6,903 bases of DNA from Candidatus Saccharimonadota bacterium. GTDB taxonomy: Bacteria > Patescibacteriota > Saccharimonadia > Saccharimonadales > UBA4665. The stretch lies in NCBI GenBank assembly GCA_027314795.1, contig DAHVAE010000040.1, positions 1 to 6,903 on the forward strand, read 5' to 3'. The notes below the pieces were generated by a model that saw nothing but the letters and a program-made list of their open reading frames with translations, was not told where the DNA came from and ran no database searches. Every line of letters begins with the position of its first letter. Within the stretch, counting starts at the first letter, position 1. Below are positions 1 to 5,465 of the stretch, in pieces. Made by a program: the position numbers and the translations under genes.

Positions 1-303
1 ACTGGATGGGAAAAGTGCTCGTTACTTTAGACATATAGCTAGGGTTATAGTGGTTGTGTCTTCTGGGCACTTGTGCCCAAAACATTAAATTAAATTTTAG
101 TAGTTACATGGCCCGGTTAAAAGCTTGTATTACTTCAGTCAATGTTTTACTAACCATTTATGCTAATGTGCTTAAGCAGTCTGTCCAAACTCCATAGGCC
201 CTCTGTTTTGAGGTCAGCCATTGGCACAAGCGACAGCCTGGTGCTTGTTAGCCTGCAAGAGTGTGAGGTTTTTCAAATAGCCGTCATCCAATCGACCTTA
301 ATG
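1..303. other. Noncoding or unassigned region
   Basis: No gene here can be supported. It holds a 16-bp inverted repeat (64-79), a loose hairpin (226-248, six-base arms, 11-nt loop, no T-tract) and several short open frames. The most interesting is a minus-strand ATG at 34 reading MSKVTSTFPIQ off the left edge. It has a -10-like TATAAC (44-49) exactly 9 nt upstream, but 11 codons are too few to call a gene. The same frame is open upstream to 103, with another ATG at 85. I see no tRNA and none of the conserved cores of SRP RNA, RNase P RNA or tmRNA. Confidence 0.5.
64..79. repeat. Perfect 7-bp inverted repeat with 2-nt centre
   Basis: The sequence is TGGGCAC-TT-GTGCCCA, a complete dyad of two 7-base arms. 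It lacks a T-tract on either strand, and a 2-nt loop is too tight for a good terminator. A symmetric protein-binding site (operator) is therefore more plausible than a terminator. It would lie about 30 nt upstream of the possible minus-strand start at position 34. No regulator can be named from the sequence. Confidence 0.35.
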
Positions 304-663
304 CTACTGCTTGTACCGAGGTCTGCGAACAACTAAAGAGCCGATAATTATTGCACCTGCGATAGCTACGCCGCCGACAGCATTCTTCAAGTTCTCATGG
401 CTGTCAAAATACTCAACCACAACATTAGCTGATTCCATGACTCGCCTTGGTAGTTTAAGGTATTGACGTGGTCTGTTACCTTCATCGTCTATTGACTCCT
501 GAACTGCGGCCACAAACTCGGATTCTAGGTCAGGTGAACCGGAACCCAAGACTACTGCATCGATTATAAAGCTAGGCCCATGTTCTGGTGCAATTACGAA
601 TCTAGCCCCAAGTGTACGCCCTGGGTCTAGATCGGCCTTACCTACTTTTATTACATCAGACAT
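304..663 (-). CDS. Hypothetical 119-aa tail-anchored membrane protein
   Basis: I do not recognise the family. The protein has a soluble, mixed-charge N-terminal part (residues 1-92) with an acidic stretch around 45-62. One hydrophobic, Gly/Ala/Ile-rich segment follows near the C-terminus (about 95-113), ending in the basic tail RRPRYKQ. This is the pattern of a tail-anchored protein with its N-terminal domain in the cytoplasm. An in-frame ATG at 684 would add seven residues, but those codons lie inside the tRNA-Ala 3' end, so the ATG at 663 (MSDVIKVGK) is the sensible start. There is no SD: only 10 AT-only bases separate the tRNA CCA from the start codon. The gene is probably co-transcribed with the tRNA and freed by tRNA 3' processing (inference). 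Continuous sensible protein sequence argues that it is real, but the function is unknown. Confidence 0.65.
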   Translation of the reverse strand: MSDVIKVGKADLDPGRTLGARFVIAPEHGPSFIIDAVVLGSGSPDLESEFVAAVQESIDDEGNRPRQYLKLPRRVMESANVVVEYFDSHENLKNAVGGVAIAGAIIIGSLVVRRPRYKQ

Positions 664-673
664 AAATAATAAT

Positions 674-750
674 TGGTGGAGCATATCGGATTCGAACCGA
701 TGACCTTCTCAATGCCATTGAGACGCGCTAGCCAACTGTGCCAATGCCCC
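674..750 (-). tRNA. tRNA-Ala(GGC)
   Basis: A complete 77-nt cloverleaf with encoded CCA. The acceptor arm GGGGCAT/ATGCTCC includes the G3-U70 wobble pair that specifies alanine. The anticodon arm TCTCA-ATGGCAT-TGAGA gives anticodon GGC, which reads GCC. The A32-U38 loop pair is the one characteristic of tRNA-Ala(GGC). The T arm is ATCGG-TTCGAAT-CCGAT and the discriminator is A73. One oddity is an A12/C23 mismatch in the otherwise regular D stem. It lies directly upstream of the 119-aa gene and downstream of the ligA operon terminator. Confidence 0.97.
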
Positions 751-764
751 ATTGAAGTATCAAG

Positions 765-793
765 AGTTTAGCAAACTTAGTACATAAAATAAA
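765..793 (-). promoter_or_regulatory. Possible promoter of tRNA-Ala
   Basis: On the minus strand, TGC-TAAACT (773 to 765) resembles an extended -10 element with 4 of 6 consensus bases. It ends 14 nt before the tRNA, leaving a leader of about 7 nt. A weak -35 candidate TTTATT (793-788) sits 17 nt upstream and overlaps the U-tract side of the preceding terminator. This is a plausible but weak match. Confidence 0.3.
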
Positions 794-817
794 CACCGCC
801 TAAATTTAGCGGTGTTT
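784..817 (-). terminator. Rho-independent terminator of the lemA-htpX-ligA operon
   Basis: Read on the minus strand, a 9-bp stem AAACACCGC/GCGGTGTTT with a 9-nt loop is followed by a U-rich run (the last bases of the stem, then ATTTTA). It lies about 125 nt after the ligA stop codon and before the tRNA-Ala gene, so it would separate the operon from the tRNA unit. Read on the plus strand it has no T-tract. Confidence 0.7.
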
Positions 818-825
818 ACGTGCGC

Positions 826-867
826 GCCCACCCTAGCGGCGGGCTTTTGTATTTGTTTTTGTTTTTT
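826..867 (+). terminator. Plus-directed terminator-like hairpin with long T-rich tail
   Basis: The hairpin GCCC-A-CC-CTAGC-GG-C-GGGC (826-844) is followed by a T-rich tract to 867 (runs of 4, 3, 5 and 6 T). As plus-strand RNA the stem has one A/C mismatch. As minus-strand RNA the same position is a G-U wobble, so the stem is complete but lacks a following U-tract. It may act with the hairpin at 791-817 as a bidirectional block. No plus-strand gene is visible upstream. Confidence 0.4.
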
Positions 868-940
868 AGGGCATACGCCGCTATGCGCACGACTAGCATA
901 AGCATAACAACTTATTTATTAAATAGTCAAGACTGGATGT
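868..940. other. ligA 3' flank with small hairpin
   Basis: This noncoding stretch lies between the ligA stop and the terminator region. It contains a five-base-pair hairpin GCATA-CGCCGC-TATGC (871-886) with no T-tract, then AT-rich sequence. No open frame of note. Confidence 0.35.
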
Positions 941-2956
941 TTACTTTGCAGTAAGCTCTAGGAATTGTTTTTGGTTTATTTGTTTAACGCCTATTTCGTT
1001 GGCTCTTTTTAGTTTAGATGAACCAACGTTTTCACCAACAACAAGTATGTCTGTGTCATTACCTACGCTTGTTTGGAAGGTACCACCCAAAGCCCGTATC
1101 TTTTCGGCAGCTTCCTCGCGGGACATGCCGCTTAAGCTACCTGTTACAACTACTTTTGTGTTGTTTAGCGGTCCGCTGGTTATACGGGCGGCTTTAGGCC
1201 AGACATCGTTGTCTTTAAGCTTAGCTAAAAGTTTTAGGTTTCTAGGCTCAGAAAACCATTCAGCTACAGATTCAGCAACCACTTCACCTATACCTTCAAC
1301 TCGACTAAGTTGGTCGACAGTAGCCTTAGATAACTCTTCAATAGTCTTAAAATGCTGAGCTAAGTCAATTGCCGTCTGAATGCCAATATGTCTAATACCT
1401 AGGCCGTAGATAAATCTACTGAGTTCAGGGCTTTTCTTTGCTTGGATTGCGGCCGCGAGTTTATGGGCGGAAACTTCAGCAAAACGATCAAGTTTAGCGA
1501 TCTCTACTTCTTTAAGCTTATACACATCTGCTTGATCGTCTATAAGGTTGGCGTCAAGCAGAGCTATAACGTTCTTTTCGCCAAGTCCTTCAATGTCTAA
1601 GGCCTCTTTTGATGCATAGTGTTCAATTTGTTTCCAGATACGTGACGGACAAGAGTTGTTCAGGCACCGCCAGGCAGCATCTTCTTTCTTGTATTTAGTC
1701 AGTGGTTTTTTGCAGTCTGGGCAAATTATTGGCATAGTAAACTTACGCTCATTACCATCTCGGAGTTTGACTAGTGGCTCAACTACCTCTGGGATTATAT
1801 CTCCTGCCTTATGGACTATAACCGTATCGCCAATTCGGATATCTTTCTTACGGACTTCATTCTCATTATGTAATGTTGCCATTTGAACAGTACTGCCGGC
1901 AATTACTACGGGCTCAAGGACCGCAACAGGAGTCGCTGTCCCTGTTCTGCCTATTGATACGATGATGTCCTTAACCTTAGTAGTTGCTTCTTCAGCGGCA
2001 TACTTGTAGGCTATGGCGCCTCTAGGGGCTTTGCCGGCTATACCAGCTGCTTGATATAGCCGGCGATCATTTATTTTAATAACCAAGCCATCGGTGTTAA
2101 AAGGCAATGTCTGACGCTTTTCTTGCCAAGCTTCTGCAAAGCTATAGATTTGATCTAAGCTGTTACAGACTTTACTCATGGGGTTAACCAGAAAACCAAG
2201 CTCTCTTAACACCCTATACACGTCTTCGTTAGTAGTTTGGGGGTTATTATCTCTAATGATGTCATAAGCCCTGAAATAAAGTTTGCGACCAGCAACTAGT
2301 TGTGGGTCTAGCTGACGAATCGTACCGGCTGCGGTATTTCTGGGATTGGCAAATGGCGCCTGAGCTTGAGCTTGACGCTTTTCGTTGAGTTTTAAAAAGT
2401 CTGCCTTATACATGACTATCTCACCTCGAACTTCAGTACGTCCAGATAGTAAACTACTTTGATTTTTGGTTTTTCGTAATTTAAGTGGGATTGACTCAAT
2501 TGTCCGTACATTAGCAGTCACATCCTCACCCACATAGCCATCACCTCTAGTTATGCCTTGAGTTAGTTGGCCGTCTTCATAAATTAAGGCACAAGCTAAG
2601 CCATCCATTTTAATGTCTACAAAGTACTCTAGCTTGTTTAGGTTTAGGATCTTTTTGATTCGCTCCTGCCAACTAGCTAATTCATCATAGCTAAAGGCAT
2701 CGTTAAGACTAAGCATTCGCTGTTTATGGGGTACGGATGTGAAGCCAGGCAGTGGCCGACCGGCAACCCGCTGCGTTGGACTGTCTGGAGTAATCAGGTC
2801 GGGGTATTGGTCTTCAAGCTGAGACAGCTCATGTTTAAGGCTATCGGCTGCTTCATCACTTATGATTGATTCATCAAGCACGTGATAGCGGTATCGATAG
2901 TCTTCGATTAGCTCTTTAAGCTTGGCTATGCGTTTTTCAGCCTGAGCTCTCGTCAT
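941..2956 (-). CDS. ligA: NAD+-dependent DNA ligase LigA
   Basis: This is the essential replicative ligase, sealing 5'-phosphate/3'-OH nicks with NAD+ in the cytoplasm. At 671 aa it is of normal length with every domain present. Order: Ia domain (about 1-70, with DSPTQRV near 58-64); adenylation domain with MLSLNDAFS (81-89), catalytic lysine K116 in KMDG, RGDGYVGEDVT (about 137-146), EVRGEI (175-180), NPRNTAAGTIRQLDP (204-218) and TDGLVIK (288-294); OB fold (about 325-400); four-cysteine zinc site (C412, C415, C431, C436); helix-hairpin-helix repeats (about 440-585); and a C-terminal BRCT domain (about 596-671). One variation is PRGAIAYKY where many ligases have PRW. The ATG at 2956 is preferred over the TTG at 2959 because the upstream AGGGGG then has a 7-nt spacer. 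It overlaps the upstream membrane-protein gene by 20 nt and is the last gene of the operon. Confidence 0.98.
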   Translation of the reverse strand: MTRAQAEKRIAKLKELIEDYRYRYHVLDESIISDEAADSLKHELSQLEDQYPDLITPDSPTQRVAGRPLPGFTSVPHKQRMLSLNDAFSYDELASWQERIKKILNLNKLEYFVDIKMDGLACALIYEDGQLTQGITRGDGYVGEDVTANVRTIESIPLKLRKTKNQSSLLSGRTEVRGEIVMYKADFLKLNEKRQAQAQAPFANPRNTAAGTIRQLDPQLVAGRKLYFRAYDIIRDNNPQTTNEDVYRVLRELGFLVNPMSKVCNSLDQIYSFAEAWQEKRQTLPFNTDGLVIKINDRRLYQAAGIAGKAPRGAIAYKYAAEEATTKVKDIIVSIGRTGTATPVAVLEPVVIAGSTVQMATLHNENEVRKKDIRIGDTVIVHKAGDIIPEVVEPLVKLRDGNERKFTMPIICPDCKKPLTKYKKEDAAWRCLNNSCPSRIWKQIEHYASKEALDIEGLGEKNVIALLDANLIDDQADVYKLKEVEIAKLDRFAEVSAHKLAAAIQAKKSPELSRFIYGLGIRHIGIQTAIDLAQHFKTIEELSKATVDQLSRVEGIGEVVAESVAEWFSEPRNLKLLAKLKDNDVWPKAARITSGPLNNTKVVVTGSLSGMSREEAAEKIRALGGTFQTSVGNDTDILVVGENVGSSKLKRANEIGVKQINQKQFLELTAK

Positions 2957-3899
2957 CAATTAACCCCCTATAAAGGTTATATAGGTAACTATGTATATAT
3001 ACTAAGCCAATTAGAGTCAATATAAAGAACAACCAGGCAGAGATAGCAGGCAGGATTATGATAAATGGCAGCATGATAATCGCTGTTACAACAAATAGGA
3101 GAAATGGCAGAAAGATTATTTTTCGAAAGACGCTCCAGCGACGACCCCTAACTAGGCCTTTGGCTGATCTTAAGGCTTTAAGAGGCGTCATATTGGGTAA
3201 AGTAACAATATATAAGGCGATAACTGAGGAGCTAATTAGATACAAGCTAAAACCGACTAAACCAAGAACTAGGGCTATAGACAAAACCTTCTCAAGTATC
3301 GTCACGGCTATACCGCCATTTAGTAGTAGCGTGTATAGTCCAGCGCCGAGAGCTAGCGGAATAAGTTCTACGGCAATAAATAGTAAAATTAAAATGTATT
3401 GAGCTAATGGGTATAAGCCTTGGTAATAACTGTCTCGGGCTCGTATTTTAGTACCTTGGTAAACCTGCCGGAGCGTCCAGATAATACTTAAGCTAGCTAT
3501 GATAATAATAAAGACTTGGTAGGCGCTACCTGAAGCAGATGAAGCCGAAGTAGTTGAACCGACAAGATACGTATAAACATTAAAACCAGAATAGAGCGTG
3601 CTTAAATGGCCATGAAAGACACTGCTAAACTCGGCTTTTAAACCACTAACGTTAGCAGGACTGGATAAGCCTAGTACTAATACCAAATAGGCTAAGCCAT
3701 ATATAAGAGTAATAACTGAAAAGGTTTTTCGATGTTTCCAGATAACCAGCCAACTAGCAGTAGATATATTTAAAACATTCGGCACTTTAGCCGTGACTAC
3801 ATTAACTTCCTTAACTCTTCTAGTTTTTGGTACGGCTTTTTTTGAACTTTTATGTTTGGGCCTAGGGTTTGCTGCCCGCCCCTGATTAACTTTAGGCAT
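2937..3899 (-). CDS. Polytopic membrane protein of unknown function
   Basis: A 320-aa integral membrane protein that I cannot assign. A Lys/Arg/Pro-rich N-terminus (1-35), probably cytoplasmic, precedes a hydrophobic segment at about 59-79. Then comes a Ser/Thr/Ala-rich, probably exposed stretch (113-126). Further membrane segments lie at about 127-146, 163-194, 203-234, 258-285 and 287-308, giving perhaps six helices. A conserved-looking cytoplasmic loop, LPNMTPLKALRSAKG followed by a basic Trp-containing run (234-255), resembles the P-x-x-A-L-x-x-S/A-x-x-L-x-x-G-R-x-W pattern of bacterial membrane families such as the glycerophosphodiester phosphodiesterase membrane domain and YciC-type proteins. 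That resemblance is by eye only. The start ATG (3899) overlaps the htpX end by 8 nt; GGAAGG lies only 2 nt before it, so coupled reinitiation is likely. The 3' end overlaps ligA. Confidence 0.85.
   Translation of the reverse strand: MPKVNQGRAANPRPKHKSSKKAVPKTRRVKEVNVVTAKVPNVLNISTASWLVIWKHRKTFSVITLIYGLAYLVLVLGLSSPANVSGLKAEFSSVFHGHLSTLYSGFNVYTYLVGSTTSASSASGSAYQVFIIIIASLSIIWTLRQVYQGTKIRARDSYYQGLYPLAQYILILLFIAVELIPLALGAGLYTLLLNGGIAVTILEKVLSIALVLGLVGFSLYLISSSVIALYIVTLPNMTPLKALRSAKGLVRGRRWSVFRKIIFLPFLLFVVTAIIMLPFIIILPAISAWLFFILTLIGLVYIHSYLYNLYRGLIDDESSG
2964..2969 (-). promoter_or_regulatory. ligA ribosome binding site inside the upstream gene
   Basis: AGGGGG on the minus strand lies 7 nt before the ATG at 2956 and decides that start over the TTG at 2959. 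These bases also encode Arg-Gly near the C-terminus of the upstream membrane protein, so ligA initiation is probably coupled to translation of that gene. Confidence 0.7.
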
Positions 3900-4779
3900 G
3901 ACCTTCCATATCCTGCAGTCTTTTTATCCTTAGTGGAATTGGTGGGTGAGTACTAAATAGACTAGATAAACTGTGCTTTTTAAGAGGGCTAGCAAAGAAC
4001 ATGTGGGCAGTTGACGAGTTCTGAACCTTTGTTGAGCTGCCTACCCTGCCAATTTTTCTAAGTGCGCTAATAAGACCTTCGGGATAACGAGTAGTAAGAA
4101 CGCCGCTCGCGTCAGCAAGGTATTCACGTTGACGTGTTATGGCTAGCTGGATAAACATGGCAACAATTGGTGCAAGTATGGCCGCGACAATACCTAAAAC
4201 CATAAAGATTTGATTATTAGCATTCTCTCTTTCATCGCCAAAGCCACCAAACCAAACAAGCCTAATAATTATATCTGCTAGCAAAGAGATTATGGCAGTT
4301 AGAGCAAAAGCAATCATATTAACTCTCATGTCATAGTTTTTTATGTGGCTAAGTTCATGAGCCAATACTCCCTGAAGCTCATCTTTATCCATAATATCTA
4401 GTAGGCCTGAAGTTACACAGACAGCTGAATGGTTCGGATCGCGACCGGTAGCAAAAGCGTTTGGTGATGGGTCGTCCATAATGTAGACCTTAGGCATTGG
4501 CAGCCCATCTGTTATAGCTAGGTTTTCAATAATTCTAAACAGTTGGGGGTTGTCTTTCTTTTGAATCTGCCGAGCCCGGTTAACAGCTAGAGACATTCTA
4601 GCTCCTAAGAAGTAACTGAAGGCGGTATAAATAAAAGCGCCGATTACTCCCCCGTAAAAGATTGCTAGATTGCCATTTAGAAACTTAACGAATAACCAGA
4701 TAACAATAACTACAAACAAAAAGAATAAAACCATAATATATATGGTGCGTCTTTTGTTTTGACCAACGTCTTTATACAT
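3892..4779 (-). CDS. htpX: HtpX-family zinc metalloprotease (M48B)
   Basis: HtpX is a membrane-embedded, zinc-dependent endopeptidase that degrades damaged or misassembled membrane proteins at the cytoplasmic face. At 295 aa it is of usual family length. Two N-terminal membrane helices (about 14-34 and 39-59) precede the protease domain. The HELSH motif (141-145) supplies H141, E142 and H145, and E219 in REYLAD is the expected third zinc ligand. Two more hydrophobic segments lie at about 153-176 and 191-214. Other family landmarks are PNAFATGRDP (106-115) and STHPPIPLRIKRL (276-288). Catalytic residues are intact. The gene starts 2 nt after the lemA stop with no visible SD, so translation probably depends on termination-reinitiation. 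LemA-HtpX adjacency is a recurrent bacterial arrangement. Confidence 0.96.
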   Translation of the reverse strand: MYKDVGQNKRRTIYIMVLFFLFVVIVIWLFVKFLNGNLAIFYGGVIGAFIYTAFSYFLGARMSLAVNRARQIQKKDNPQLFRIIENLAITDGLPMPKVYIMDDPSPNAFATGRDPNHSAVCVTSGLLDIMDKDELQGVLAHELSHIKNYDMRVNMIAFALTAIISLLADIIIRLVWFGGFGDERENANNQIFMVLGIVAAILAPIVAMFIQLAITRQREYLADASGVLTTRYPEGLISALRKIGRVGSSTKVQNSSTAHMFFASPLKKHSLSSLFSTHPPIPLRIKRLQDMEGHA

Positions 4780-4781
4780 AC

Positions 4782-5357
4782 TTAGTTATTAAAGTTAACC
4801 TCTACTGGCTCACTGACGGCCTGGCTTGCGCCTTCATCTAGTTCGAAGTATTCACGGTCATGATCAAAATGTAATCTTTTAGCAAAGATCCTAGTTGGAA
4901 AAGTTTGACGACGGGTATTAAAGTCTTTGACTTCGTTATTATAGAAGCGTCTGGCAGCTTGGATCTTATCTTCGGTATCGGTAAGTTCAGCCTGCAATTC
5001 CCTGAAGTTTTCGCTGGCCTTTAAGTCGGGGTAGTTCTCCGCAACAGCAAATAAGCTTTTTAAGGTTTGAGAAAACTGGTTTTCAGCCTTAGCTGTTTCT
5101 TTAACGCTGTTAGAATTAATGGCTTGCGTACGAGCTTTAGTTACGTCCTCAAAGACTGTCTTTTCATGCTTGGCATAGCCTTTGACGGTATTAACCAAAT
5201 TGGGGATAAGGTCATAACGCCTTTTAAGCTGAACAGTTATATCACTCCAAGCCTCATCTACTCTTTGATTAAGTCTAACTAAGCCGTTATACAGTGCAAT
5301 TGCTAAAATAATTAGCAGCACAATAACTACGATTACAATAATTGATATAACCGTCAT
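4782..5357 (-). CDS. lemA: LemA family protein
   Basis: A 191-aa member of the LemA family, single-pass membrane proteins of unclear biochemical role that often neighbour HtpX-type proteases. One N-terminal membrane helix (about 3-23) is followed by a helical, charged domain containing the family signature around [18 protein letters not shown] (23-40) and [20 protein letters not shown] (45-64). A second conserved block, [18 protein letters not shown] (137-154), lies near the C-terminus. The final segment is acidic. The start is secure: it is the first gene of the operon, with a strong SD and a sigma70-like promoter upstream. By association with HtpX a role in envelope quality control is plausible, but that is inference. 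Confidence 0.95.
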   Translation of the reverse strand: MTVISIIVIVVIVLLIILAIALYNGLVRLNQRVDEAWSDITVQLKRRYDLIPNLVNTVKGYAKHEKTVFEDVTKARTQAINSNSVKETAKAENQFSQTLKSLFAVAENYPDLKASENFRELQAELTDTEDKIQAARRFYNNEVKDFNTRRQTFPTRIFAKRLHFDHDREYFELDEGASQAVSEPVEVNFNN

Positions 5358-5366
5358 ATCACCTCC
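5358..5366 (-). promoter_or_regulatory. Near-perfect Shine-Dalgarno of lemA
   Basis: GGAGGTGAT on the minus strand runs directly into the ATG at 5357. It matches nine consecutive bases complementary to the usual 16S rRNA 3' end. It is the only full SD in the window and fixes the lemA start, contrasting with the SD-less starts of htpX, the carboxypeptidase gene and the 119-aa gene. Confidence 0.85.
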
Positions 5367-5382
5367 ATATTACTAATTAGCT

Positions 5383-5412
5383 ATTATAGCCTGCTTAACT
5401 GCTTGCGGACAA
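5383..5412 (-). promoter_or_regulatory. Sigma70-like promoter of the lemA-htpX-ligA operon
   Basis: On the minus strand a perfect -10 TATAAT (5388-5383) lies 18 nt after a -35-like TTGTCC (5412-5407, 4 of 6 consensus bases). Transcription would begin near 5376, giving a leader of about 20 nt that contains the SD. No other good promoter is evident between the operon genes, which overlap or nearly touch. Confidence 0.7.
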
Positions 5413-5447
5413 CTCCTGAAGTTCCTCTAGTTCGCTTACTCCTAACT

Positions 5448-5456
5448 TGATATTAT
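5448..5456 (+). promoter_or_regulatory. Extended -10 promoter of the carboxypeptidase gene
   Basis: TGA-TATTAT is an extended -10 element (TGn plus a hexamer with 5 of 6 consensus bases) ending 9 nt before the ATG at 5466. The -35 region is poor. Initiation about 6-9 nt downstream would place the mRNA 5' end at 5462-5466, so the transcript is probably leaderless or nearly so. It is divergent from the lemA promoter, with the -10 elements about 62 bp apart. Confidence 0.5.
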
Positions 5457-5465
5457 TGTTTATAC

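Noticed and set aside
1..8. Short repeat ACTGGATG at the left edge and near 932
   Set aside because: Eight bases recurring once in nearly 7 kb is expected by chance; no flanking similarity.
150..221. Minus-strand 23-codon frame (MADLKTEGLW...) downstream of the 119-aa gene
   Set aside because: It has no SD, no promoter-like sequence at a useful distance and is far too short to judge; frames of this size arise by chance.
226..248. Hairpin ACAAGC/GCTTGT as terminator of the 119-aa gene
   Set aside because: The stem is only six pairs with an 11-nt loop, and there is no T-tract on either strand.
664..684. Longer start (ATG at 684) for the 119-aa protein
   Set aside because: The extra codons fall within the tRNA-Ala acceptor and CCA end, so the ATG at 663 is far more likely.
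999..1886. Plus-strand open frames at 999-1358 and 1656-1886
   Set aside because: They lie antisense inside ligA and their translations show no domain-like or protein-like pattern; the ligA frame is intact throughout.
2937..2939. Possible UGA-as-Gly/Trp recoding, as in some Patescibacteria
   Set aside because: TGA ends the membrane-protein gene exactly where the overlap with ligA is expected, and the other genes read through without in-frame TGA.
2957..2959. TTG start codon for ligA
   Set aside because: The adjacent ATG at 2956 has the better spacing to the AGGGGG site and is the stronger start codon.
3058..3402. Plus-strand open frame opposite the membrane-protein gene
   Set aside because: It is the complement of hydrophobic codons in a clear membrane protein, with no initiation signal.
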